Shown: positions 53,145-62,413, counted from the stretch's first letter. The stretch: DNA of 64,000 nt from Enterococcus malodoratus ATCC 43197 (GCF_000407185.1 NZ_KE136483.1:372001-436000), one strand, 5' to 3'. Numbers and translations are program-made. Notes: generated by a model not told the origin, from the sequence alone.

Positions 53145-53177
53145 AGAAGGACCTCAGATAACTGAGGTTCTTCTTAG
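53145..53177 (+). terminator. hairpin after the nuclease-like gene
   Basis: AAGAAGGACCTCAG and CTGAGGTTCTTCTT form a long stem with a four-base loop; only a weak T stretch follows. It separates the cargo gene from the conjugation ATPase. Confidence 0.65.
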
Positions 53178-53255
53178 AGGGTTAATCAATTATTATAGCT
53201 ACACTTTCGGATTGAGCGTTTCAATCTGTTAAACTAAAGAGTTGGAGGATTCAAT

Positions 53256-55769
53256 ATGGGTATAAAAAATCCGATACGAAGTTTAAAAGATAATTTGCTA
53301 TTAACTGGCAATAACGATATTTGGGCATACTACCAAGTATCGCCAAAAACGATTTCGCAAAATAATCCCAAGGCGATTCAAGAAAACAAAGAACAAATGG
53401 CAAATCTAATGCAGCTACTGGCACCTTATGAAGATGTGGAATTGATCATGTTCCCACGAACCATGAATTTATCCAGTCGATTCACGAAACTGTCTGAAGG
53501 TTTTGATCAAAATAATCCTGAGCTTGGCGAGTATTACTCCCAAGAAACAGTCAATTTATTGGAACGAGAAGGCACGATTTATCGTCCTTCTTTTTTGTTG
53601 GGAATAAAGATAAAAGACCAATATATTGCTGAAAGCTTGAAGGAGGCATTTAAGAAAATATCCAATGAACTAGCGGATGAGGTATTGGGCTTCGCTGGGT
53701 ATGAACGAACTGACGGTGAAATGATCCTCGAACAAATCGCCTCAGTTTCAAACGAAGTCACTCAATTGTTGTATTCTTTTTCGATTCGTCCTTTGGCAAA
53801 AGAAGAAATGATTTACGTGAATCGTCTGCAATACATCAGAGGAATGCCGCATAAAATTGAGGATGAAGATCATTGGCAAGATATTGAAGATATTCAATCT
53901 GCAATCATTCGCCCGGTAAAGAATGGAAAAGGCATATTAAGAATTGAGGATGAACTAGGAGAAAGCTATTTATCTATTCTTCCGATCGGGACTTTTCCAG
54001 AGAATATGAGTAATATGAATATTTTCCAGTTTGCTCAAGATTTGAATTTTCCCGTAGAATTTAGAATGAAACTTCATTATCCAGAACTGGGGGGATCACA
54101 AGGACTCCAGATGCGAGCAGGTTGGTTAAACAATCGGTTCAAGGATGAACAAAATGATCAAGAAAAACATGGGGATGAACCTACGGATCGTGTTCTGACC
54201 ATTCGCTATTTACTAAAACATATGCGAGAACGTATGAGTAACAATGAGCCAATCATTGACTGGCTGGGCTGCTTTGTTGTGTATGGGAATACGAAGGAAG
54301 AAGTTCGGCAGCGTAGTTTATCCATTATCAAACTATTGAGTCAAAGTGTACGAGTCTGTCGTGGGAAAAATGATCAAGTAAAACTATTCTATAAACTGTT
54401 AATTGGACAGCCGTTAGGAGGTCAGATGCATTGGAAGCAACGTACAAATGTTGATGCTATTGCAGAATTGCTTTTTGGGACGATCACAGAATTGGGAATG
54501 GATTCGGGTTGGTATATTGGCCGTCAAGATGTTGTCGGATTGAATGGTTCCAAAGGTGAAAAAACGGAGCTGGAAGAATTAATTTATGCCTCTAATAAGT
54601 ATGTCTTTTTGAATCCTTTAGCAATTGCGGAAGGAATTAGAGGTGCGCTTTATGATGCGCCACACATGGCAGTTACAGGGAAAACCGGTAAAGGGAAAAC
54701 CTTTCTTGTGGGATTAATTTTCCTCTATAGTTCCTTTTTAGAAGCCCAAAGCCTTCTGATAGATCCCAAAGGCGAAAAAAGAAAATGGTTCAAGAAACTG
54801 GTCAACAATCCATATTACCAACAGAACTACCCATTATTCGTACAACATTTAAATAGCATTAATTACGTGACATTGGATGCAAAAAAGAAGGAAAACTACG
54901 GTGTGTTAGACCCACTAGTTTATCTAGATCGAATTGATGCTAAACAAGTGGCACAAGATATGATCAATGAATTGAGTCCGTTAGGAAAGGATCATAAGCT
55001 AAAAGGAGCGGTATTAGAAGGCATTCAAAAAGTATTGACTCAACGTGAAAAGGGTGAACTGGTAGGATTAATGCATGTGGTTGATTGGCTAGAAAAGCAT
55101 ATGGATGAAAAAATTCATGAATACGGTCGTTTTCTACATTTAACGATTACTGATTCGATCTTGCGTTTAGGTTTTAGTTATGGCGAAAATAATGGACTGG
55201 ATTTCAAAGAGAAAACAACCGTGCTGGAAATCCAAGATTTAACGTTGCCCAAAGATGATATTTCACCTGAATTATACTCTGATGCCGATAGAAAGTCCTT
55301 GTGTTTGATGATCAGCTTGGGACGTTTTTGTGAGATGTTTGGGAAACGTGACATTGAGCAGAAAACAGCCGTCTACTTCACGGAGGCTTGGGTCTTTAAT
55401 AAATCGAATTCCGGTCGAGCAATTATTTCATCGATGGCTCGTGTAGGGCGATCTCAAATGAATCAATTGGTGTTGGATACTCAGTTTATTGATGATCTAG
55501 GCACAGAGGACGAAAAAGGAAACTATGGGATCGTCTTTGCTTTTGACGAGGATAGCGAACGAGACAAAATACTCACTCACTTGGGTCTTGAATGTAATGA
55601 AGAGAACCGAAAAGAAATGAAACGGATGATCAAGGGGCAATGTTGGATGCGTGATATTTATGGCCGTGTTGGGAAATTAAATGTTCACAGCCTGTTTGAA
55701 GAGTTCACGGAAGCGTTGAAAACAACAGAGAAAACGAGTAATAGTGAAGCAGAAGAACAGGTCGCATAG
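53256..55769 (+). CDS. VirB4-like conjugation ATPase (Tn916 Orf16-like)
   Basis: This 837-aa ATPase energises the type IV-like transfer channel. The N-terminal half is the VirB4 CagE-type region; the C-terminal half has Walker A GKTGKGKTFLVG (about 470) and later EIQDLTLP/YFTEAWVF strands (about 645-715). The size matches Orf16/ConE proteins. GTTGGAGG precedes the ATG. It would normally follow tcpE directly. Confidence 0.92.
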   Translation: MGIKNPIRSLKDNLLLTGNNDIWAYYQVSPKTISQNNPKAIQENKEQMANLMQLLAPYEDVELIMFPRTMNLSSRFTKLSEGFDQNNPELGEYYSQETVNLLEREGTIYRPSFLLGIKIKDQYIAESLKEAFKKISNELADEVLGFAGYERTDGEMILEQIASVSNEVTQLLYSFSIRPLAKEEMIYVNRLQYIRGMPHKIEDEDHWQDIEDIQSAIIRPVKNGKGILRIEDELGESYLSILPIGTFPENMSNMNIFQFAQDLNFPVEFRMKLHYPELGGSQGLQMRAGWLNNRFKDEQNDQEKHGDEPTDRVLTIRYLLKHMRERMSNNEPIIDWLGCFVVYGNTKEEVRQRSLSIIKLLSQSVRVCRGKNDQVKLFYKLLIGQPLGGQMHWKQRTNVDAIAELLFGTITELGMDSGWYIGRQDVVGLNGSKGEKTELEELIYASNKYVFLNPLAIAEGIRGALYDAPHMAVTGKTGKGKTFLVGLIFLYSSFLEAQSLLIDPKGEKRKWFKKLVNNPYYQQNYPLFVQHLNSINYVTLDAKKKENYGVLDPLVYLDRIDAKQVAQDMINELSPLGKDHKLKGAVLEGIQKVLTQREKGELVGLMHVVDWLEKHMDEKIHEYGRFLHLTITDSILRLGFSYGENNGLDFKEKTTVLEIQDLTLPKDDISPELYSDADRKSLCLMISLGRFCEMFGKRDIEQKTAVYFTEAWVFNKSNSGRAIISSMARVGRSQMNQLVLDTQFIDDLGTEDEKGNYGIVFAFDEDSERDKILTHLGLECNEENRKEMKRMIKGQCWMRDIYGRVGKLNVHSLFEEFTEALKTTEKTSNSEAEEQVA

Positions 55770-55842
55770 ATCAATTCCTTGTAGACAAATGAAATCATTC
55801 ATTGCTATACTTTTATGCAACTATTTAAAAGGTTGGGGCAAA

Positions 55843-56286
55843 ATGAAAAAATATGGGATGGCTGCGTTACTATTTTTGACTTGTCTTCTTATGGCAGGCT
55901 GCGGTAAATCCATGAATAAAATGGATGATCAAACAAAAATTGCTGTGAAAACAGTCATGGATTTTAAGAGTAAATACAACAAGAAAGATAATGAGGAACG
56001 AAAAGATTATGATTTTGATTCAGGTTATTTTCCGACTGATTTATCTGAAAAAGATGCATTGCAAGTTTATTTGATGAAAGCAAAAAATGATGAGAACAAT
56101 GTTTACTATATCAAGTATAACGAAACGGAGTATTCTGATCCTGACTTTAAAAAGAAAATAAAAGATCATGTTCGTGAATCTGCGGCAACTTCAAATGGAA
56201 AGGAATTCGAACCAATTTCTGAAACGGAATTTATCCAAGCGATTGAACAAGAAATTGTGACGAAAGTTTTTGAAGCAAAAGAATAG
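55843..56286 (+). CDS. lipoprotein of unknown function
   Basis: This 147-aa protein has a lipoprotein signal (MKKYGMAALLFLTCLLMAGC, lipobox LMAGC) and a charged, mostly helical extracytoplasmic domain. A longer frame opens about 100 bases upstream, inside the ATPase gene, but only this ATG gives a proper signal peptide. Its position between the VirB4-like ATPase and the Orf15-like protein suggests a channel-associated or exclusion-type lipoprotein. No family is recognised. Confidence 0.75.
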   Translation: MKKYGMAALLFLTCLLMAGCGKSMNKMDDQTKIAVKTVMDFKSKYNKKDNEERKDYDFDSGYFPTDLSEKDALQVYLMKAKNDENNVYYIKYNETEYSDPDFKKKIKDHVRESAATSNGKEFEPISETEFIQAIEQEIVTKVFEAKE

Positions 56287-56291
56287 TTTAT

Positions 56292-56319
56292 AAAAGGGTC
56301 TGGAAGCAGACTCTTTTTT
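56292..56319 (+). terminator. terminator-like hairpin
   Basis: AAAGGGTCTG and CAGACTCTTT pair around GAAG, then TTT. Since the downstream gene belongs to the same transfer module, readthrough is likely. Confidence 0.7.
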
Positions 56320-56354
56320 GATGTCTAAAAATAAAAAAAAGGAGGGATTTAAAA

Positions 56355-58418
56355 TTGGTCAGAACGAACAAACGAAGTCTGTTGTTTATCTTACTTCCCA
56401 TCCTTTTGATCCTGCTTCTATCTGTATCAGCCTATGCAAAGTCGGATAAAGAAGCGATCTATACTGTGGGCAAATACCACCTTGATACTTTCTCTTCGTA
56501 CATAGGTGATACAGAATTTTCACTTGGAAAGATGTTATTTGGAAAAAACGGGACAGACTTTATCCAGATGATTACTAACATGTCGTTTAGCACGAACAAA
56601 ATTATTTGGCAGGTATTTGATTTTATTATCGAAAAACTCTATAAAGGAGCGGCAATGGATGGTCTTATCCATACCTTTTTCCAATTCTCTAAAAATATCT
56701 ACGATAAGCTATTTAATGTGGTCGGTCTAGGATTAACTGGAGGATATGTCGTTTATATCTTCTATTTGAAGGTTTGTAGAAGTGGAAATCAGGCAAAGCG
56801 AGCCCTTGTCCGCTTTTTATGTGTAGTTGGTTTTTCAATTCTTTGGTTTGGAAATGGCACAGTAACCAGTCAGGGTGAAAAAATGACGAAGGATTTAAAT
56901 ACCTGGTCAACTGCTGTTGAAGGGTTAATTTTTGAAGCGACCAACGGAATTGATGATCTAAGTGTTGCGACCACCAGTGATGATGCGATCAAACAAATTC
57001 GTGAAATGTATTATCAGAAGGCGGTTGTCGATCCGTATCTATTATTAAATTATGGAACTACTGATATTAAAGAGTTAGAAAAGGCTGGGATCAAACCAAC
57101 AGAGTTCTTGTCTGAAAGTATCAAAAGTGAAGCCTTAAAAAATATCTCTAATGTTGTGATCGATGCGGCAAAAGAAGATGATGAAAAAACAGAATCTTAT
57201 CGTGCGTTCATTCAACCAACAAAGAGTATTTACAAAATGATCGTGGGATTAATGAGTCCAAGTTTAAATGTATCTGTTGGAATTCCTATCTTGATGATCG
57301 GAATGGTTCGTTTTTTATTCCAGTTAGGAGTGCTGTTGATGCTGTTGGCAATCGCTTTTATGTTGATCGTTTCCTTCTTTCCAGGCATGGATTATATGAT
57401 TTTTCGTGGGTTAAAAACGTTTGTGGGATTTGTCTTTCAAAAATCGATTTATAGTGTGTTAATTCTAGTGGCGTTCCTTGTTTTCAATATTATTGATGAT
57501 TTGATTCTAATGAATACCGTAGCTGGTTTTATCGGTAATATGTTTGTTCGAGGGATTGTTTCGTTGACCGTATTCGTAAAACGGAAAGATATTTTAGCAA
57601 AGCTGGGATTAGGACAAGCGGATCGTACATTAGCTGAGGCAAAATCCAAAGCACAAACTACGACAAGAGAAGTTAGCCGAACCATTCATCGAGGAAAAGA
57701 TTTAACGGAACGAGCAATTTTAAGAGGAGAGAATGTTGCTGGGAAGATCCATCCAGGTATATTAGCGGCAAGTCAGTTGTTCCGACGAACAAAACAGCAA
57801 CACGCCACACCAGTAAAACAATCGAATGCCAAGCCTTCGGAAATTGCTTATGGCAGAAAAAAACAATTGCCATTTGAAGGAGAGAAATTACTTGTAAATA
57901 GCCGACCAATCATTGGAAGTCCGCCTGCAAAAATGCCACATCCACGAAAGACGATAGAGGCACCCAGCGTACAAGTACCAACTCCAATTGGTGATCCCAC
58001 TCCACTATCTGTTTCTGCTTTGCCAATTGATCAATTGATTCAAAATGGTAAAGTTACTGGAAAACCTAACTGGAAAATGAGCTTGGCACAACCTCCAAAA
58101 AATTATGTTGGTCAGTTAGTACCATTAACTCAGAAAACACCAAAGTTAATTGCGAATGATTCTTTGACGCAACAAATTACTCAATTGAAGCAATCTCGAT
58201 CAATGATTACTAATCAAAACTCGTTACAAGCGGTGCAACAAATAAGTGGTCACACAAAAAATGATCGAACAATAAAAATGACGGGAAACTCAAAAGAGCA
58301 GATTACTATCGATCCAGGTTCAAGTGACCACTCGAATTATAGTGTATCAGGTAAAACGATTGAAGCAAAACTGGGGAAAGATTTTACTTTGCCGGAAGGC
58401 AGAAGCCCACAAATTTAA
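56355..58418 (+). CDS. polytopic conjugation membrane protein (Tn916 Orf15/VirB6-like)
   Basis: This 687-aa protein has a signal-like N-terminal helix (about 7-28) and several membrane segments between about 115 and 400 (VVYIFYLKVC; ILMIGMVRFLFQLGVLLMLLA; IYSVLILVAFLVF; IGNMFVRGIVSL). A basic, Pro/Gln-rich cytosolic tail of about 270 residues follows. A TTG start follows GGAGGG. It probably forms part of the inner channel. The long tail may contact the ATPases or DNA. Confidence 0.85.
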   Translation: MVRTNKRSLLFILLPILLILLLSVSAYAKSDKEAIYTVGKYHLDTFSSYIGDTEFSLGKMLFGKNGTDFIQMITNMSFSTNKIIWQVFDFIIEKLYKGAAMDGLIHTFFQFSKNIYDKLFNVVGLGLTGGYVVYIFYLKVCRSGNQAKRALVRFLCVVGFSILWFGNGTVTSQGEKMTKDLNTWSTAVEGLIFEATNGIDDLSVATTSDDAIKQIREMYYQKAVVDPYLLLNYGTTDIKELEKAGIKPTEFLSESIKSEALKNISNVVIDAAKEDDEKTESYRAFIQPTKSIYKMIVGLMSPSLNVSVGIPILMIGMVRFLFQLGVLLMLLAIAFMLIVSFFPGMDYMIFRGLKTFVGFVFQKSIYSVLILVAFLVFNIIDDLILMNTVAGFIGNMFVRGIVSLTVFVKRKDILAKLGLGQADRTLAEAKSKAQTTTREVSRTIHRGKDLTERAILRGENVAGKIHPGILAASQLFRRTKQQHATPVKQSNAKPSEIAYGRKKQLPFEGEKLLVNSRPIIGSPPAKMPHPRKTIEAPSVQVPTPIGDPTPLSVSALPIDQLIQNGKVTGKPNWKMSLAQPPKNYVGQLVPLTQKTPKLIANDSLTQQITQLKQSRSMITNQNSLQAVQQISGHTKNDRTIKMTGNSKEQITIDPGSSDHSNYSVSGKTIEAKLGKDFTLPEGRSPQI

Positions 58419-58431
58419 CATGTACGTTCAA

Positions 58432-58467
58432 CCCTAGAGAAAATCAGTCTCTAGGGATTTTTCTTTT
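58432..58467 (+). terminator. terminator-like hairpin before the hydrolase gene
   Basis: CCCTAGAGA and TCTCTAGGG pair perfectly around a seven-base loop, then ATTTTTCTTTTT. It is close to the ribosome binding site of the next gene, so it may attenuate hydrolase synthesis. Confidence 0.78.
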
Positions 58468-58484
58468 TGGAGAGGATTGCTGGG

Positions 58485-60317
58485 ATGGAAGAAACCAGAA
58501 AAAAAAGAGGCTGCGGATGTGGTCTCCTGGGCTGTCTGATTCCAGTTTTAGTCGTTGCTTTTTTGTTCATCTTGGGAATGTACATTATGGGCGTAGACGA
58601 TGAAAACCTTTGTGAAGATAGACCTAGTGCGGTATCTATTAATATTGATAATGCTGGATCAGAAGAAAATGCAAAAGCTATTTACGATTTTTTTATAACG
58701 GAACTTGATGCAACGAGTCAAGGTGCAGCAGGGCCAATGGGTTGTATGGATTTTGAAAGCGGCGGATTTAATCCAGCCATTGAAAATCCATCAAGTGGCG
58801 CGTTCGGTTTGGCGCAATGGTTAGGTTCTCGGAAAGAGGCGCTACGATCGTTTGCGGCAGAAAAAGGGAAAGAGATGTCGAACTTAGGAGTCCAGTTGGA
58901 ATTTCTCAAAAAGGAACTAGAGAATCCATATTATGCCAAAGCGAAAGCTGCATTACAATTAACCGATGTTCACGAAGCACAGCACCAATGGTTGCTTTGG
59001 TTTGAAGGACTCAGCCAAGATTCTTCTCAATGGCATTCAGAAGAGCGAAATGCTAGGGCAGACAAATGGTTTGCGAAGTTTGGCAGCAGCGACCCCATTT
59101 CTGGGGCGGCTATGGAAAATGCAGCAAAAGGTCAGTTAGAAAGTTTAGCAGCAGAATGTGCCTCTGCCAATAGCGGTGATGGCGGCGACATTCTTGAAGT
59201 GGCACGAGGACTATTGGGTTACTTTAGTTATTCCCAAGAAAAACGAACTCAACTTGGGACGGTCGAGAATCCTGATAAAAATGGATTTGCGGATTGTTCC
59301 AGTTTTGTATGGTTTGTATTGACGAAGGCTGGATATAAAACGCCTCAAGTACCTTGGGCGACACCTTCCATGACAACGGATGCACGAGGAGCAAAACAAT
59401 ACCTTCAAGAAATCCAAGAAAGTGAAGCGAAAGCAGGCGATATTATCGTGGTGAATCTGGGGACTGGGTTCGGAAATGACGGACATACCGCGATCCTAGC
59501 AGAAGATTATCATGGTACGAGTACAAAGATCATTGAAATGGGCGGATACGGTGCCGAATCAGTACATGAAGGGCAAATCGATACGTCATTCGGGTATCTT
59601 TTAGCAGGTGATATTTGTTTCGCGAGGGCTGTTGGCGCACCAGCAGAGGGCAAAGGTCAAAAAGGTTCATTTAGTGCATTGAAGCAAATCAATCAGAACG
59701 CAGGGAAAGTTGCATATGGCGTCTACTATTTCGACGATAAAAAATATCTATCGAACAATAATAATGATCAAATGATTTCAGCCTCAGTCATTAAAGTATT
59801 CATTATGGAGTATCTATATGACAAAGGCCGAACTGGTGAAACAGCAGGAGGTCAATCTGTTCAAAGTCTGATAGAGCAAATGATTACTGTTAGTGATAAC
59901 AACGCCACGAATATGTTGATTGATCATGTTGACATGGAAACATTAAATAGCTACTTCACGGAGAAAGGCTATTCTGGTACGAAATTGCAGCGGAAAATGT
60001 TGACACAAGGCAGTGAAAATTACACCACACTTGAAGACACGATGAAATTTCTTAAGACTTTATACGGAAATCGTGAGAATCAAAAGTATTCCGCTATACT
60101 TGAAATTATGAAGCGCCAGCAAGTGAAGACAAAAATACCAAGTCAGTTAGATGTTCCTGTGGCAAATAAAACTGGAGAACTTGCGATGGTGGAAAACGAT
60201 ATAGGGATCGTTCTGAGTGATAAGCCTTATGCGATCGTTGTATTGACGAATGATGTTTCAAACTCTCAAGGTGTTCGAGCTGGTATTGGAGGCTTGGCAA
60301 AAGAAGCAAAAAAATAA
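58485..60317 (+). CDS. three-domain wall hydrolase: lysozyme, NlpC/P60 and class A beta-lactamase-like
   Basis: This 610-aa membrane-anchored protein has an N-terminal helix (about 15-40). A phage-tail lysozyme-like domain follows (about 65-200; MDFESGGFNP, GAFGLAQWLGSR). An NlpC/P60 domain (about 230-385) has its catalytic cysteine in FADCSSFVW and histidine in DGHTAIL. A C-terminal penicillin-binding/class A beta-lactamase-like domain (about 400-605) has S-x-x-K (SASVIK), SDN (TVSDNNATN) and KTG (ANKTGEL). The first two domains match Tn916 Orf14/CwlT-type conjugation hydrolases; the third is an addition not in the Tn916 protein. GGAGAGG before the ATG sets the start over a TTG 18 bases upstream. 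Confidence 0.9.
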   Translation: MEETRKKRGCGCGLLGCLIPVLVVAFLFILGMYIMGVDDENLCEDRPSAVSINIDNAGSEENAKAIYDFFITELDATSQGAAGPMGCMDFESGGFNPAIENPSSGAFGLAQWLGSRKEALRSFAAEKGKEMSNLGVQLEFLKKELENPYYAKAKAALQLTDVHEAQHQWLLWFEGLSQDSSQWHSEERNARADKWFAKFGSSDPISGAAMENAAKGQLESLAAECASANSGDGGDILEVARGLLGYFSYSQEKRTQLGTVENPDKNGFADCSSFVWFVLTKAGYKTPQVPWATPSMTTDARGAKQYLQEIQESEAKAGDIIVVNLGTGFGNDGHTAILAEDYHGTSTKIIEMGGYGAESVHEGQIDTSFGYLLAGDICFARAVGAPAEGKGQKGSFSALKQINQNAGKVAYGVYYFDDKKYLSNNNNDQMISASVIKVFIMEYLYDKGRTGETAGGQSVQSLIEQMITVSDNNATNMLIDHVDMETLNSYFTEKGYSGTKLQRKMLTQGSENYTTLEDTMKFLKTLYGNRENQKYSAILEIMKRQQVKTKIPSQLDVPVANKTGELAMVENDIGIVLSDKPYAIVVLTNDVSNSQGVRAGIGGLAKEAKK

Positions 60318-60329
60318 GAAGGAGAAAAT

Positions 60330-60971
60330 ATGAGAAAAAAGATATTAATCAAACTGATTTTTGTGTTAGTTACTCTTGGTATAGGCTTTTGTAATGCTAA
60401 GCAGCAGCAAGAAACGATTTCTTTAAAAGAGTCGATTGCAGTTCTGAATAAGAAAAATAAAGACCTCGCAGATAAGGAAGAAGAGTTGCATCAGAAAAAT
60501 GAGCGTTTAGAAAAACAGGCAGAAGACTCTTCTGAGTCATTGAAAAAAATTCAGAGGCAATGCATCAATTCGGGAGTAGATGTTGACTTAAACACTGATT
60601 TCATCAATATAGTTACCAAGTTGTTCGAGGCTAACTTGAATTTTACGCCTGAAAATTATGAGAATAGAAAACGGGAAGTATCTGGCTATTTATCAGATGA
60701 GCTAAAAAAAGAGTATTTCGGTCAAAATAGAGATACGTATCAAGATGCTAATGAGACTACTTCTAAATTGGAATCTCTAGAAATTTATTCTCAAGAGGTA
60801 AAAAACAATGAGTTGTTAGGGGTTACAATTGTTTATCATAGGAATAAACAAATCAACAAAGAGTGGGTTAACGGAATGAATATTTTCAAAATTAAGTATA
60901 ATATCCAAACTAATAAATTCACTGAAATAATCAACTTAGGTAATGGTTATTCCGGTAATATGACGAGCTGA
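60330..60971 (+). CDS. hypothetical exported coiled-coil protein
   Basis: This 213-aa protein has an N-terminal membrane or signal helix (about 5-23), a coiled coil (about 28-75; NKKNKDLADKEEELHQKNERL) and a C-terminal domain of about 130 residues (FINIVTKLFEANLNFTPENYENR) that recalls the NTF2-like fold of TcpC-type proteins, with low certainty. AAGAAGGAG precedes the ATG. It is the last gene of the conjugation module in this window. Confidence 0.7.
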   Translation: MRKKILIKLIFVLVTLGIGFCNAKQQQETISLKESIAVLNKKNKDLADKEEELHQKNERLEKQAEDSSESLKKIQRQCINSGVDVDLNTDFINIVTKLFEANLNFTPENYENRKREVSGYLSDELKKEYFGQNRDTYQDANETTSKLESLEIYSQEVKNNELLGVTIVYHRNKQINKEWVNGMNIFKIKYNIQTNKFTEIINLGNGYSGNMTS

Positions 60972-60986
60972 TTGTTCAAGGTATCA

Positions 60987-61060
60987 TAATTGTCAATCTG
61001 TTTAGATTGACAATTAACCTTTGTGAATAAATCATTATATCAATGAAATTTCACAAAGGT
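60987..61060. repeat. two consecutive inverted repeats after the conjugation module
   Basis: A perfect 13-pair stem (TAATTGTCAATCT / AGATTGACAATTA, four-base loop) is followed by ACCTTTGTGAA / TTTCACAAAGGT around 21 bases. Neither has a proper U-tract on the plus strand. They lie at the boundary between the transfer module and the sugar-transport genes and could be a bidirectional transcription end or protein-binding sites. Confidence 0.6.
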
Positions 61061-61093
61061 AATTATACTAGGCACGATTAAAATCACGACAAT

Positions 61094-62074
61094 CTATAAA
61101 GTGGTACCCTTTTCTATCAGTTTCGCAGCTACTACATTTTCGTGAGGGATGTACGTATCTAACGAATTCACAGCTATTTCTGCCATCAATGGAATATTTT
61201 GGTCTATTGATGTGATGGGGTAAATAGCGTTGTCAGATACTGGGGAATTATCATACCCGATTATTTCTAACTCTTCTGGTATTTTTATCCCTTTTCGTAT
61301 GCAGTCTCTTTGAAGCATATTTGCAATATCATCGTTTGAGCAGAAAACACCCATTTTTTTATTTGGATATTTTTCAAGTAAATTATCTAGAACCACAGAC
61401 ATAGTAGTGGATGCTTCTTCAGAATATGGGTCGGTCAGTTCTTCACGAATGATTGTTTCATGAAGCGCATCCTTCACTGAAAATTCAAATCCTACAATTC
61501 GTTTGAAGGAAGGCCAATCATCATAATATCCATTATTAATATGGATCAATACTTCACATCCGTCAGCCATCAATTTTTCCCCAGCAAGCTTGCCACCAGT
61601 ATAATTATCGTTATTGATTTGGCAAAAATCCCCACCAGCACGCTCAATTGAGATGATGGGAACATCTAATTTTTCAATGTTCTCTGAATCCAGAATATGA
61701 CTTAATAAAATAATCCCTTTTACACGATAGGACTTTAACATGTCGATGACGTTTAGTTCTTCTTCTTTCGTATCTCTTGAGGTATAAACAATAAAACTGT
61801 AGTCTTTTTCTTCCCCAAATTGAATGAGCTGATTCAGCAATTCTGTGTAGAAGCTAAGGTGTAACTGAGGGAAAATGACGCCTACAAGATTAGATTTTCC
61901 TGTTACTAATATTCTGGCAACGTTATCCTGACTATAATTTAATTCTTGAATCACTGCTTGTATTTTATCTTTTGTTTTTTGTGATAATAGCTCTGGTTTA
62001 TTAAAATATCTTGAAACAGTAGTTAGGGAAACACCACTTTTTTCTGCGATCGCCTTTATTCCCACTTTGTCCAT
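61094..62074 (-). CDS. LacI-family transcriptional regulator
   Basis: This 326-aa regulator has the N-terminal LacI helix-turn-helix and hinge (VGIKAIAEKSGVSLTTVSRYFNKPE) and a periplasmic-binding-protein-like sugar domain (about 60-326). GAGAGG before the ATG fixes the start; an upstream in-frame ATG lacks one. It is divergent from a sugar ABC transporter operon and is flanked by a palindrome upstream of its own start, so it probably represses both. Confidence 0.9.
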   Translation of the reverse strand: MDKVGIKAIAEKSGVSLTTVSRYFNKPELLSQKTKDKIQAVIQELNYSQDNVARILVTGKSNLVGVIFPQLHLSFYTELLNQLIQFGEEKDYSFIVYTSRDTKEEELNVIDMLKSYRVKGIILLSHILDSENIEKLDVPIISIERAGGDFCQINNDNYTGGKLAGEKLMADGCEVLIHINNGYYDDWPSFKRIVGFEFSVKDALHETIIREELTDPYSEEASTTMSVVLDNLLEKYPNKKMGVFCSNDDIANMLQRDCIRKGIKIPEELEIIGYDNSPVSDNAIYPITSIDQNIPLMAEIAVNSLDTYIPHENVVAAKLIEKGTTL

Positions 62075-62124
62075 ATTTGTGCAGCCTCTCTTTACCTGAT
62101 GGTTTACGTAACTCAAATGACTGT

Positions 62125-62145
62125 AACGCTTCGAGTGGAAGCGTT
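62125..62145. promoter_or_regulatory. LacI-type operator upstream of the regulator gene
   Basis: AACGCTTC and GAAGCGTT form a perfect eight-base palindrome with a five-base centre, about 50 bases upstream of the LacI-family start. It is a plausible autoregulation site. Confidence 0.6.
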
Positions 62146-62374
62146 TGTAAATTACTGTCTAGTTATCATACGGCTATCATACAATGTGGAATAGATAATT
62201 TCAAGCAATTTATGAAAATATTTTCATTAAAATGCGTCATTTGGATTTCAATATTAAAACACTTTTTTTGGGATAAGAAAGAGTGTGCCATCGGGAACGG
62301 CCTTTTTCTAAACTAAAATTCGTTCCTTCCTTTTTTATTTCTAATCCCATTTTAACGAATTAGAGAAAATATTT

Positions 62375-62413
62375 TTGAAAACGTTTGACATTAATAATTT
62401 CATATTTTATACT
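62375..62413 (+). promoter_or_regulatory. promoter with overlapping LacI/CcpA-type operator
   Basis: TTGACA (62385-62390) and TATACT (62408-62413) are separated by 17 bases, near-consensus for sigma-A. TGAAAACGTTTGA, a LacI/CcpA-like palindrome with central CG, overlaps the -35 box from 62376. Binding there would block RNA polymerase. Confidence 0.75.
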
